A stretch of DNA of 64,000 nt from Microplitis mediator (Eukaryota; Arthropoda; Insecta; Hymenoptera; Braconidae), in contig NC_079977.1 in NCBI RefSeq assembly GCF_029852145.1, forward strand, positions 4,239,879-4,303,878, given 5' to 3'. The position numbers and the translations under genes were made by a program. Below, in pieces: positions 32,740 to 44,660 of this stretch. Position 1 is the stretch's first letter; each line of letters begins with the position of its first letter. The notes under the pieces are model-generated. The model saw only the letters and a program-made list of their open reading frames with translations, was not told the origin of the DNA and did not search any database.

Positions 32740-34157
32740 CAGTCCACCCATTTTAAGCCTGGTCTGGGGAACAGGGTAAATTTTTCTTGAAATTTAAGTC
32801 TTCCACTACCGCGTGTTTAGTTTTGATCTCGACTACTCGTTATAAGCCTGTGTTTATTTTATATCATTTTAAACGTCAAATTTACGGTTTGTCACATGCG
32901 CCAGTATCCCGATTTTTCTAGTGCTTATAGCGGTACAATAAATACTTATCTTTTTACACAAATAATAATTTTAATGTAAAAAATAATACCGACACCGGTA
33001 TTACCGGTATGAAAATAATATATATGGTCAAAATATATGTAAAAATATATGATAAATATCAAAAACTATATGTGGCCAATTTAACTATATTTTCTGATCT
33101 TTTTTTTATATTAAAAAATATAATATTCATCATATTCGAGTCCGTATATGTTTAGCATATATCAAATATATATGTCAATCATATACAAAAAATATATTTT
33201 TATCATATATGAAAATATATATTCTTGTCATATACGAAAACTATATTTTTATCATACATAAAAATATATATTTCTATCATATACCAAAAATATATTCTGA
33301 TCATATATAAAAACATATATTTATATTGTGTATGGAAAAGAAAAGTTTCTTATTCGAATGACCAACTCCAATTAAATTAGATCTAAATTTTAATATACTC
33401 TTTAAATTGCAGTTAAAATTTCCAAAATTAGTTAATTTGATGCGAATATATATACCCATATACATATACATACACCGAATAAAATATATGCTTAAATATA
33501 ACAAAGAAAATATATGGTGCTATATATAATATAAATTATATGCTACCATATATTTCATTTCATATAAAAATTTTATATTTTTTGAATATAAAAGGAAATA
33601 TATCAATACAATATATTATAAGGTAAATGTAAATGTATATATAGCTTAATATAAAAACATATAAGACATATATGGAATACATATATTTACTACTGTATAT
33701 AATTTTGTATTTAATCGGCAAAAATTTCTGTATGATTTTTTATAATATACAGTATAATATATCATATATTTGTTTGTTGCAAACATAGATGATTTTATAT
33801 ATTTCAACCATATATTGTTTTTTCATACGGATAATTACAGTAGTAATAATAATAATAATTGTTATTGATTAACATAATGCTCAATAAAACTTTTAAATTG
33901 TAATTAATCATTACAATTATCAACAATAAATAATATTTATAAAATTATCCGCGAAAGATCGATAGTAAATTTTCATAATTAATTTTAACATTTTGTTTCT
34001 TCTGTTAGTTTATAATTTATCGAATTTTAACGGAGGCTTATAACGGAATGTCTGCTACGAAACTCAAAAAAGTGGTCAACTAGTCGCTGTTTGGACTCAG
34101 TATCTGCCGATTAAGGGGAGAGACATTACGGGCAGGCTTTTGACGGGTAGTCAACTG
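32740..34157. mobile_element. CAGTTGACTACCCGTCATAAGCC-family element, interrupted
   Basis: Left end CAGTCCACCCATTTTAAGCC; right end (minus) CAGTTGACTACCCGTCAAAAG. It contains ATCTCGACTACTCGTTATAA and GCGCCAGTATCCCGATTTTT, shared with 14.1-14.5 kb and 43.4-45.3 kb. A CATATATG-word element is inserted at 33004-33830. Termini resemble Tc1/mariner-pogo-like MITEs; that class assignment is inference. Confidence 0.75.
33004..33830. mobile_element. CATATATG-word TIR element, copy 1
   Basis: Ends CCGGTATGAAAATAATATAT and ATATATTGTTTTTTCATACGG. The interior is almost entirely ATATATG/CATATAT words, with a unique core (33330-33440). It is a close inverted copy of 54803-55622. The reading frame through the core is shared only because the copies are young. 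Confidence 0.8.
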
Positions 34158-34695
34158 TACATTTCTATTGTGAAATAATAACCGTCTACTATTCGAACTC
34201 ATTTAATTGCAATTAATATTAAGTGACGAAGGTAAAAAAAGCGATAGAGCGGATGCGTGTTAATAAATATGTATGACAGTCCGTTGATATTTAAATATTC
34301 AAGTAGAAAAGACTCTCGTATCATTATCACATTTTGAATATCCGTATCATACATACACAATATTTTTTTCTTCATATATATACATATATATATGACTACC
34401 CGTTGAATATATATTTAGTCTACTCATTTCTTCAACATAATTTATATATTATGACAGATTACCTTAATCTGCAAAATTATTAAGCAAAAAAAATGACATC
34501 CAAGCAATAATAAGATAACAATATTTAGTAATCAGTGATTTAATTATCAACATATTTCTCAATAGGAAAACCTTTTCAAACCTTTCACATCTCTTATCAT
34601 AAATCCTCTATAAGTCGGTAATAATCTTGTAACTATAAATAGATACATATATTATTTTCTCCTTACTGAGCTGTCCAACGTTATTTTTTTAATGC

Positions 34696-34730
<35 letters not shown>

Positions 34731-35002
34731 TATATATATTTTTTTTAAATATAAACTTGTGAGCTTGTAGTCGTGAGCTGAGATTGCGCAAGTAAAGAAA
34801 GAAATCGTTCGGTTATCTATAGCCTGGCTATATAATAAATACTAGTGGCACAGTCGAGAGTACGGATCAAATCAAATGCGATAGGCTGTTTACTCAGTGC
34901 TTTGCAATGATCCAAAACGATTTTTTTACACTGACAACAGCTTCGGGATTACGATAACCTTATTCGCAAAAAAGAGTACATGTATATCCATTTGTATATA
35001 CA
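34158..35002. other. AT-rich intergenic DNA
   Basis: Contains a (TTTA)n run at ~34697-34730 and a moderately complex patch at 34755-34930. No gene seen. Confidence 0.35.
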
Positions 35003-36087
35003 TATTAGATTGTGTGAAATAAAATCGAGTTTTTTTCGGACCCTCAGAAAATTACGTTGAATGTAACATAAAAAATTGGGCACCAAATTGGGCTCTTCGA
35101 TTCAATTAAAAAACGCGCGCTCGCTCAAATAAGATCTCCCATTTAAATAACATGGGAAAAATTTTTTTTTAACTTTTAAATTTTATAACTCGTTGACGGA
35201 TCGATAAATTGAAACGACCATAACATATTTTTGTAGAGAAGTGAATGCTCTACAAAAAAGGTCTCTTATAATTTTTTGATAAATCTAACCGTTCAAAAGT
35301 TATTTAAGCTTTAATTCAAATTTATGGTAAATTTATAGTTTTTTTGACTTTTCCTGCAAAACTTTCAGTCTTATCGCAAAATGTCATAAGACCTTTCTTG
35401 TAGATCATTTTTTTTGCAATCAAAATATGTCATTTAATAATTTTTTAATCTCACAGTTCAAAAATTACAGGCTTTACAAATTATTAATTTGGGAAACAAA
35501 CTGAAATTTTCGTAAAAAAGTAACTTTTGAACGGTTAGATTTATCAAAAAATTATAAGAGACCTTTTTTGTACAGCGTTCGATTCTCTACAAAAATATGT
35601 TATGGTCGTTTCAATTTATCGATCCGTTAACGAGTTATAAAATTTCAAAAGTAATAAAATCTTTATATCCCTCGAACGAAAACTTTGAGCCTCTCAACTA
35701 AAAGAAACTTTTTTGTAGAGATTCAAATTTCCCACAAAATTTTTATTTGCACTTTTACTGTAAATTTTGTTGTCTATTCAATATCTTATTGACCGTTTTT
35801 TCGATTGAAACCAATGGAAAGTCAATCGGAAATTTCCGATTTGAATTTTTCATTCGATTTTAAATCAGCGCAGGCGAATTTTGGACCAGTCCACTAAGTA
35901 AATAGCTTTCGATTTTCTACAAACATATGTTATGGTCATTTCAATTTATTGATTCGTTAACGAGTTACAAAATTTCAAAGTTAAAAAAAAATTCCATGTC
36001 ATTTAAATAGGAAATTTTATTTAAACGAGCGCGCGCTTTGTAATTGAATATGGGCCTGAAAAAAAATCGATTTTATTTGCCAGTCAT
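35003..36087. mobile_element. Long-TIR element with GCGCGCTCG motif, copy 1
   Basis: Left end ATTAGATTGTGTGAAATAAAATCG and right end ATCGATTTTATTTGCCAG are inverted. Both arms carry the GCGCGCTCGCTC / GAGCGCGCGC patch and AATTTCAAAGTTAAAAA. Internal words TTTTTTGTAGAG and TTATAAGAGACC recur. It closely matches 55695-56600 in inverted orientation. Confidence 0.75.
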
Positions 36088-36970
36088 ATATATATTTTTA
36101 TATTTCAATAAACAATTCGTCTAATTATTAACTCCATAATTAATTTTAACCCATAGATTAAACTCATTAACTATTTTTTGAACAAAATTTTCTTTTTTTT
36201 TGGAAATAAACTTTTTTTTCAAACTTCATATGATTATTTATTTTTTTATGGTCCGAATTCAAAATAAAAAGAAAAAATCGCGCTCTTTAAATTTTCGAAA
36301 TCGGGCAGAACGAATTTTATCAAAATTTACTAATTAAAAATTATTAAATCAGTAATTAATTATAGAAATTTACTACTTGAGTCTTTAGAAGAACATTACA
36401 TATATTTATATATATAAATTATTTTTTAAGATACTTCATTAACGGAAGACTGTATCGTATGTTCTATCAATGAATATGGAGGCATTAGACCTCTTGATGA
36501 CCTTTATAAGACATTAACGAGTTCGTATTAATGGCTTCCTCCGTTTCGAATCAAATGAAGTATCAACATTTTCATTTGTTTATATTATATATTCATATTA
36601 CTTCATGATAATATCTATACATAATAAAATGCCTGTGATCTGTGAAGTTTGCAAGACATGTATTGTGTAATTATGTTCCTCACTTCGTTAATGTTCAATT
36701 GTATTTTTAAAGCGACCTTTTTTTTTTATTATTTATGTTTTTTTTTGTTTTCGTTATGCGCTTTTACATTTTATATAACACATATATAATGTGTTATTTA
36801 TTTGCGCATCCGATAAATGCATTATTTATTACTTGATTTCATAAACAAGATTAATTATAATAAGCAATGACTAATGACTTTTTGAAAGGGATAAAATTAA
36901 TAAATATGAGCTATATATAGATATTGTTTACAAAGTTTTATAATTTTATCTTAAGATATTCAATGCATTG
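36088..36970. other. AT-rich intergenic DNA
   Basis: A short patch at 36430-36560 (ACGGAAGACTGTATCG, ACGAGTTCGTATTAATGGC) is slightly more complex. Nothing else recognised. Confidence 0.35.
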
Positions 36971-36974
36971 TTAA

Positions 36975-37915
36975 ACAATAACAAATTTTACTATGGGCGC
37001 ATAGTAACACCGGAATATAAGAAAACTGGTACAAAATTTACAAGTGTCCCATAGTAAACGTATGCGCATAGGCCACAATTGTGTAGCGATTTTTGTATGC
37101 TCCAACCATAAAAAAAAAATTGGTCTATTGGTTAACCCTGCGGGCCAGCCCCAAAACTTCCCGCTGTTTTCGAGCTCAAGAACCTCGAAAACATTATTGT
37201 GAATACATTTTCGAGCTCGAAAATACGTTTGTATGCTGTTGTTTTCGAAAAAAAAACGTTTTTCACCATTTTTTCTCCAACGATATCTCTCAAACAAATA
37301 AACCTATTGAGACGGTTGAGGTGACAATCGACGCGTTTTATCAAGTTCTAAAACTGATCAAATTTTGAATTCGATTTATCGAGTCGTTTTTGAGATATTT
37401 CAGAAAAAATAAAAATTTTTTTTTTTTAATTCTTTCGACAACGGTTTCTCTTGAACGAATGAACCGATTTTGATGGTTGAGGTGGCATTCGACGCGGCTT
37501 ATAAAGCTCTAGAGCCCAGTCCATTTTGGAATCAATCCATCGAGCACATTAAAAGTTATCCAAAAAAAAACATTTTTGAAAAAATTTTATTTTCGGAATA
37601 TCTCTGAACGAGCCCTACCGATCAAGCTCAATTTCTCACGGCTTCAAGATATTGACAATCCGCGTCGAATGACACCTTAAAGTTCAAAATCGGTTCATCC
37701 GTTCAAAAGATACAGGTATTTACATACGTACGTGCGTACGTACATGCATACATACATACACTCGGACATCATCGTGAAATCAGTCAGAATAGCTTCCTAG
37801 GACCTCAAAACGTCGACATCTGATGGAAATTCGATTTTCGTAAATTGGACCGAAACCAATAACTTCCCGAATTTTTGAAAATTTACAATTTTCTTAGCGG
37901 GAAGTTAAAAATGCT
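36975..37915. repeat. Dispersed repeat ending in a CATA/CGTA microsatellite
   Basis: Contains TGCGGGCCAGCCCCAAAACT, repeated tests of AACGAATGAACCGATTTTGA (37456, 37680), (CGTA/CATA)n at ~37718-37761, and the unit GAAGCTATTC-type end shared in inverted orientation with 15781-15919. It finishes CTTAGCGGGAAGTT. Open frames inside are repeat-derived. Confidence 0.7.
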
Positions 37916-37965
37916 TAAACTAAGAGAAAAATAACTTGGGAGTAAAGATGTATATGTATATATGT

Positions 37966-38089
37966 AGGAGAGGGAAGTCACCGATGCTATAAGCAGCAGT
38001 GGAAGTAGTTCGATGCTCGCCACGAGATCGCGCCCACAGGTTATAGTGTCCCTGGTAAGATACTTATTTCAGAACTGTTATATTTCAAT
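37966..38089 (+). repeat. GC-rich splice-donor cassette, copy 2
   Basis: GGGAAGTCACCGATGC, AGCAGCAGTGGAAGTAG, GATGCTCGCCACGAGATCG, GTGTCCCTG|GTAAGAT, then TTATTTCAGAAC. One base is missing relative to copy 1 in the 5' part. It lies 50 bp after a dispersed repeat and is not inside a recognisable word-array element. Confidence 0.65.
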
Positions 38090-38301
38090 GTGGGAAACAA
38101 TTTTGGCATTAGTATTTATTATCAATGCTTCCATGAATAATTTTCTCAGAAATTAAACTTGGACTTACAACAAAAAATGATTTTTATAAAAAGTATAGAG
38201 TCTCTACTTTGTAAACAAAAATTTACATAATTTATTTAATACATTGTATAGGAAATTAATTATATATAATTTTTTTTTCCCAGGTATACAAATACAAATT
38301 G

Positions 38302-38699
38302 TTAGTTATCTTCGTAAAAATTTTTTATTTCTGATAGCTGTTCTTTTGTTTTATGAGATAGAATCTCGTAAATATTTATTTTAAGAACGTTTTGTCCAAA
38401 TATATATATATATATATATATATATTGTGTATCTTTTTCTTTGGCGTTTCTGTCATAATCTTCGATTGAATACAAATATTTATAAACGCTCTTGAATATT
38501 TTCTTTGTCATTGCTGTTTTTTCCGTTTCCATTAAAAATGTTCGCATTGTTTCTTTTGACGTTGATCTTCGAGAATATTTTTCAATGTCCGAATCACTGG
38601 TTGACAATAGAACGAATTTTTCAATTTTGTCTTCAGTAAATTCATCAGTTTTACTGGTTCGAATCTTTTTGAAAAATTCATTTTTATTAATGGCGTTTT
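38302..38699 (-). CDS. Orphan terminal exon, unknown protein
   Basis: The acceptor AATTATTTTAG precedes AA AAC GCC ATT AAT AAA, entered in phase 1, and the frame stays open for ~131 codons to a stop at 38302-38304. It encodes a lysine/glutamate-rich helical protein (NEFFKKIRTSKTDEFTEDK... MRTFLMETEKTAMTKKIFKS) interrupted by a poly-YI stretch from a TA repeat. I recognise no family. In style (small, charged, helical, terminal exon) it resembles the gene at 11.2 kb, but I see no clear homology. No matching upstream exon was found. Confidence 0.4.
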
Positions 38700-39659
38700 C
38701 TAAAATAATTATTATTAAAAAAAAAAAATTATCATAAAATATTCATATACCTTATTGCGTCTCCACAATCAAACCTATTAATATAATAAACCCATACAAA
38801 TTTAATTTCAATAAGTGAATCGTTTATTTGAGAAACCCCATAAGTCAAGAAAACAAAATTTTTAGGGAAACACAAAAAACTTTTTTTTGGAAAAACTTGA
38901 CATTAAAATAATAAATAAATAATTGAATACAATAATGTTAGCGTCTCTGAAAAAGATTCCAACAAGAAAAATTTAATTTTTTAACTGAAACTACTTAAAA
39001 AAATTATTTAAAGTTGATTGACTTATAGGGTTTCTCAACCAAACGGAAAAAAAAAAGTTATAAAATGATTGTTTCTTTAAATGTTTCCACTCAAATTTCC
39101 ACCCAAAAAAAATTATATTATTATTAATTGAAATGTTTTATTATGTGAAATTTGTGTTTTTGGCGAGTTTTTGACAGGTATCTCTATGGTATCTCTATGG
39201 TATCTATATGGTCGAAATTTGTCCGAAAAACACTTCCCAGACACTTTCCAGACACTCTCCAGACATTTTCCAGACACTTCCTAGACACTTTTTAGACCTC
39301 GACTTGCCATCGACTTTCCCTCGATTGATGACCGATAGATCATTTATTAGACTGATAAAATGAAGTATTAAATATATATTTAAACTCTGAAACTCAGAAA
39401 TTACAAAAAATTATATTTAATTTAAACATTTTAATTAGTCATAACAGTCAACAATAAAACAACATTTGAAATTAATTTCCCAAAAAAGCGCGAATTTTAA
39501 GTAAAAAAAAAAAAAAAATTATTTCTGTAAAACTAAAACTGCATATGTTTATTTGAGTCATTGACTTATGGGGTTTCTCAATCTAGTTATTTTCCTTTTA
39601 ATGACATGCTCATAAAAAAAATAGTCTTCTGATTGATTTTAAGAGACATTAAAATAAAA
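38700..39659. other. Mostly AT-rich DNA with a short minisatellite
   Basis: 39230-39300 holds five or six copies of a ~15-bp CCAGACACTTTCCAG unit, preceded by TATCTCTATGG repeats (39178-39212). AAACCCCATAAGTCAAGAAA (38831) faces TTGACTTATAGGGTTTCTCA (39018) and TTGACTTATGGGGTTTCTCA (39563), suggesting element ends. Confidence 0.45.
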
Positions 39660-40135
39660 ATAACTAGAAAGCAATGCGGAATTCAAAAAAACTTTATTGG
39701 GCATAACTTCTAGGGAATAAAATTGTCTACAAAAAAGGTCTCATGATATTTTGTAATAGGTCTGATAGTTTCGCCGGAAAAGTAAAAAGATCTCAAAATT
39801 TAATATGAATTTGACTTCTACCTCAAATAACTTTCGAACAAATCGATTTATCAAAAAATGATAAGAAACTGTTTTTGTAGAGCATTCAATTTCCTACAAA
39901 ATTATGTCCGCCAATTATTCCTATGACGCATCGTTAGCTACTTATACAAATCAGAAGACGTAAACACAATTTTTTCCATATTATTCTTATGGAAAATTGA
40001 AAAGTGCGATGAGGAACCTCTTAATGTTAATATTAAGAGTTCTAATTTTCACAGGCGTCTTTTTTTATCTGAATGAAACTTTTGAACCTGTTTCCGAGAA
40101 AAAAAAAAATTGTTATTTTTTAGATCACCCTAATA
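39660..40135. repeat. Dispersed repeat (AATGCGGAATTC family)
   Basis: AACTAGAAAGCAATGCGGAAT, CTACAAAAAAGGTCTCATGA and an end at TTTTAGATCACCCTAATA. It matches 41430-41930. Confidence 0.65.
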
Positions 40136-40225
40136 AATAAGAATATGTGGACATATATGAAGCATATATGAACATATATGGATGGTATATGAATCAAATA
40201 TGGACATATATGAGGCATGTATGGC
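40136..40225. repeat. Short ACATATATGA/GCATATATG array
   Basis: GGACATATATGAAGCATATA and near copies repeat in a ~90-bp run. Confidence 0.5.
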
Positions 40226-41420
40226 CAATTATCATACATGTTGATCTATGATTCATTTTTCACAAATACTCAAATCATTTCAACTTTTAAAAAAGAAACC
40301 AAAAATCCAACAAATTTTCTAAAAATTTTGTATATTTCACGTTACCGTCACACGTCTAAAGTATTATATTTTAAAGTATAAAATAAATAGTAACTCAATT
40401 TACAATTTAACATTTGACAATTTGATACTATATATTAACACGTATTACTACATCACATGATTAGATTATTACGAAAAATTTAAATTATCAAATTTTATAG
40501 CACATTGTATTTTAAATATATACAATGCACAGAGAATTTAACCTTATAAATGAATAGGAACATTAATAAATTCCACTGCACTGTATGTTCTATAGATAGA
40601 TTATATACACAAATTATTATCTTGTGTACTCAAGTTGTATTATTACATACATAGTTAATTCAAGCGCAATAAATTGATTCGTCATGAATAATTTCCACGT
40701 GGAATTATAAAATTTGCACTTTAGCACTATTAATTTATGCTATTTTTATTTTCATTATTATTCATTTTTTTTTTATTTTAATTATCAGAATATAAATTCT
40801 TATACATATATATTTATATATTTATTTTCATCCTGACTGGGAAATTATAACTCATAAAGTTCGTTATATTGCATTGTCGATCCACTCGGATAATGAACAT
40901 GATTATAATTCTTTCGTACCATACATACTGGCATAAATTTTAAGCACCTGAAATAATTGAAACACTCGGCACCCATGGTAAATACATATATATAAATATA
41001 AATATATATGTATGTATGCATGTATAATTTGGTTTATGTACAAAGCTTTCTCTACTTTACCATTATTTTAAAAATAATAAAACCGGTGACAATTTGGAAC
41101 AGAAAAATAATAACTCGCGATATTAATTAGTTTTGAGTTATTAGAGAATTACCACACGGTAGTGATAAAATACTATAGACATTATTGCAATAAAAAAATC
41201 AAATTTATTGAACAGTAATTTACGTTAATTGCTGAGTATTTATATAATGGAATAAATTGTTTATAATTCGATAATTATAAATATTGTAATCTCTGCGTAC
41301 TGAAGGAACATTACAATGTAATTGTGTTAGTACTTTACACTTATGTATTATTAATTGTAATTATGCAATTATATATGTGTATATATAATAGCTTTTGAAA
41401 TTGATTAGAACACTACTTTG
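40226..41420. other. AT-rich intergenic DNA, nothing recognised
   Basis: No ORF, element boundary or RNA gene. Several short TA runs (for example ~40989-41010). Confidence 0.4.
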
Positions 41421-41429
41421 TTTAAGAGG

Positions 41430-41920
41430 ACATTAGAATAGAAATAACTAGAAAACAATGCGGAATTTTGAAAAACTTTATCAGAGATAATTTGTAGGGA
41501 ATCAAATTTTCTACAAAAAAGATTCAGTGACATTTTGTGATAAGTCTGATAGTTTCGGTGGAAAAGTAAAAAGATCTCCAAATTTACTGGAAATTTGACT
41601 TCAAGCTCCAATAACTTTTGAATGGATGAATTTATCAAAAAATTATAAAAGACTTTTTTTGTAGAACATTTAATTGCCTATGGAATTATATCCTGAGCTT
41701 AGCTGTACAACGAGCCATTGCTGGTATAAAATTCCAAACTTAAAATTTTTTTTTTCCATGTTATTTAAATGGGAAATAGAAAATTGCGATGAGCGGCCTC
41801 TGAATATTAATATTAAGAGCTCATCTTTTAATGGGCATCTTATTTCACCCCCTGCAACTATTTAATGGGGGTTTCGAGAAAAAAATAGTCGATTTTTTTT
41901 AATCAATCTAATATATAATG
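41430..41920. repeat. Dispersed repeat (AATGCGGAATTT family), copy 2
   Basis: AACTAGAAAACAATGCGGAATT at 41447, and an end at GTCGATTTTTTTTAATCAATCTAATAT. The central open frame is repeat-derived. Confidence 0.65.
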
Positions 41921-41924
41921 ATAC

Positions 41925-42122
41925 TGAGGTCAGCTGACGTCTAATAATTTTTGGAATTTTTTAAAGGCGGTAAATTATAAAAAAAAAAGTATTCGAAAAA
42001 ACTGCACCTGTACTTTATCTAATTTTCTACATGTGCATATTTTTATTATTTTTTTTTTTTTAATTAAATCGTTGAAAAAAAACTCAGAAAATTTTTAATT
42101 GTCTGTTAATTTCAGGATCATT
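41925..42122. mobile_element. ~200-bp GACGTC-TIR MITE, copy 1
   Basis: Left ATGATACTGAGGTCAGCTGACGTC; right TTGTCTGTTAATTTCAGGATCATTA. It has the internal landmark TTTTCTACATGTGCATATTTTT. The same family occurs at 47480, 48047, 49130, 62578 and 63122. Confidence 0.7.
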
Positions 42123-42790
42123 AATATATATACAAAAAAAAAGATTTCTTACCGCAAAAAATTATGACGCCCCTCGAAAATTTTATTTAAAGAAATAAAT
42201 AATAAAAATTTTCATTTCTTCACTAAAAATAACCCGCGAAATTTAAATAAATTATTTTCTCATATCCAGAATTCATATTTTTTTTTAAAAGTTCGTTTTT
42301 GTTTGTAGATCATAATTTTTGAAATTTAAATTTACGCGCGCTTTTGGTTGAAATTCAAATTATTACAAATAACTTTGACAAAAAATTCGTAGTACAAAAT
42401 ATTATCATGTTTTGAATTTCTTGTACATAAACATTTAAAATTTTAAATTTCAATAATAAACTAAACTTATAATGATGTTATTTAAAACTGTCTATTGAAT
42501 TCGCGCCAAAATACGCAAATTATTTGTCTCTTGTAAAATTTTCAAAATTAATTTATTTAAAAAAAAAATAAGCATTCAAATATTTCCGAGTGTCAAAAAA
42601 AAAGAAAACTAAAAATTTCAGTTGAAAATAATTTTAAATTACTTGAGAATTTTACTTTCATTAACGATAAATATTTATAAGTAAACTGATTATAATGATA
42701 ATAATTTAAAAAAAAGGTCTTGTAAATATTTATAGTGATTAAATATTTAAAGATTCTATTTTATCGATAATCTATTGGCATTAAGACAGA
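42123..42790. other. AT-rich DNA, nothing recognised
   Basis: Homopolymer-rich; no element ends or ORF. Confidence 0.35.
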
Positions 42791-42797
42791 ATAAAAA

Positions 42798-43260
42798 ATG
42801 TGTAACTGACTACTGTTAATTTACAAGTCAACCTTGCCCTGAAGAACTTGACGTTGATGCGGTCTCGAAAGTGTTGGATCGAATAAGAATTTTCTTGTAC
42901 ATTTTATCAACTAACATTCCACACTATCCATTTTAAATAAACTATTTTATTTTATTTTATTTAATTACACTGTAATTTAATAGGTAAATTAAAGTTGTTT
43001 GTTTGTTTGTTTACTTCCTCTATTTAATCGTTGAATTTATTGATATTTTTTTGCAATTTAATTTAAAAAAAAAAAAAAAATAGACAGTAGAAAATTGCAT
43101 AAGAGCATTAGTGAGGACAAATAATCAGCAATAAAATCTAAGAGGGTAATTTTAAACGTAATTTTTACACATGGCGACGACGATCCGGCCAAGTTCGTTA
43201 ACCGCAGGGATAAGGTCAGCTAATTTGAAACGTGCCAGATTTATATGCACGGTAATAGTT
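42798..43260 (+). mobile_element. Possible LTR end and primer-binding-like site
   Basis: TGTGTAACTGACTACTG near 42798, an AATAAA within TTTTAAATAAAC (~42935), and TTTTTACACA|TGGCGACGACGATCC at 43165-43189 resemble an LTR (TGT...ACA) followed by a retrotransposon primer-binding region and start of an internal domain. Only a fragment is present. Confidence 0.3.
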
Positions 43261-44007
43261 TTCGCACTTGTACTTTTATAGACGTCAAATAGAAAAACGA
43301 ATGCGTAAAATATTTTTTTTATTTTTTACAAAAATTTTGGTTTCGGAAGAAATTTTTTTTATGATTTCGGGATAAAAAGTGAATTGTAATTTTTATCTGC
43401 AGTCGACTACTCGTTATAAGCCTGGTCGTAATGTCTCTCCCCTTAATCGGCAGGTACTGGTCCAAACAGCGACTACTTGACCACTTTTTGAGATTCGTAG
43501 CAGACATCCCGTTGTAAGCCTCCGTTAAAATTCGATAAATTATAAACTGACAGAAGGAACAAAATATCAAAATTAATTATGAAAATTTACTAACGATCTT
43601 TCGCGGATAATACACTGAGAAAAAATTTCTCTTTCGACAATTAAATTGGTTTTGTTAAATTCTGTTAAACTAAAATTTATTTGGGACAACTAAATTTTAT
43701 TACGTCAATATAATCTATTTTATCATTTTTAACAAATAATTTAATAGACTCTATTTGGTTGACATTAATATTTCTCTCTCTAAGATAATAAAATCATTTG
43801 GTAAAGTTAAGAAAATATTTATTTAATGGACAACTAAACTATTTTATAGTGCCAACAAATCCAAATATTAAAGCAAAATATTATTATATTAACTCTAATA
43901 AATATTACTTAGACACAAAAAAATATATTCATTTAGAATAAATATATATATTTGTTCGAGGTTAATAAATATATATATGAACCTAATGATTATTGATTTA
44001 AAAAGTT

Positions 44008-44112
44008 ATGGTGTTAGGCAGCAGCAGCGGGAGTAGTTCGGTGCTCGCCACTAGATCGCGCCCACCATTTGTGGTGTCCCTGGTAAGATACTTATTTCAG
44101 AGTTTTTATATT
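44008..44112 (+). repeat. GC-rich splice-donor cassette, copy 3
   Basis: GTTAGGCAGCAGCAGCGGGA, GGTGCTCGCCACTAGATCGC, GTGTCCCTG|GTAAGAT, TTATTTCAGAG. The frame upstream of the donor is open with an in-frame ATG: MVLGSSSGSSSVLATRSR. Confidence 0.65.
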
Positions 44113-44594
44113 CGCCAGCTTGAAGCATTCATAGGACGGGTTATCCTCTGAAAATTATTGATTATAGTGGTATCCTGTATTACACTATGATATTATTCTT
44201 CTAAATATGCATTTATTTAACTGTTAAATAAATATTCTGTCATTTAAAAATAATATTCAATTATTATTAATAACACATTCTCTAAAGATCACTCATATAT
44301 TTCATTATGACTACTTTATAGACTCTACAGGTAATCAATTTGATTTTATTCTTTCTACTAAACGCGTAACTATCATTACTAAATATTTTATAGTTTCTAA
44401 TAACTAGTTTTGTTGGTGTATTATAAAATATTTAGTTAAAACAACCAAATATATGATTGGCAATGGGCAATAAAATCATTTTCTTGTCATAACTAATATT
44501 TAGTTGTCAGGAGAAAATTTTTTTCTCAGTGTCTTAAAGATCAATGGTAATTTATGTAGTAAAATTAAAAACAAGTCAAAATTAATAACATTAC

Positions 44595-44660
44595 CTGAAA
44601 AAATCTTATCATAACAAGTTGATCGGCGGTTAGGTCTGGTGACACTCTATTATCCGCCAT
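44595..44660 (-). CDS. Possible captured first exon, 22 codons
   Basis: ATGGCGGATAATAG starts a 22-codon frame (MADNRVSPDLTADQLVMIRF plus FQ) that ends exactly at TTTTTTCAG|GTAATG, a usable donor in phase 0. It lies between the two right ends of the CACTGAG element, ~285 bp inside the outer TIR and pointing inward. That is the position expected for exon 1 of a transposon gene or of a captured host gene. No downstream exon identified. Confidence 0.35.

Noticed and set aside
33301..33504. Conserved 67-aa ORF also present at 55131-55334
   Set aside because: It lies wholly inside two young copies of one transposon; the similarity is DNA-level, and the peptide is low complexity.
36971..37368. Open frames of 91-108 codons on both strands
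   Set aside because: They overlap antisense within a dispersed repeat; no domain or splice support.
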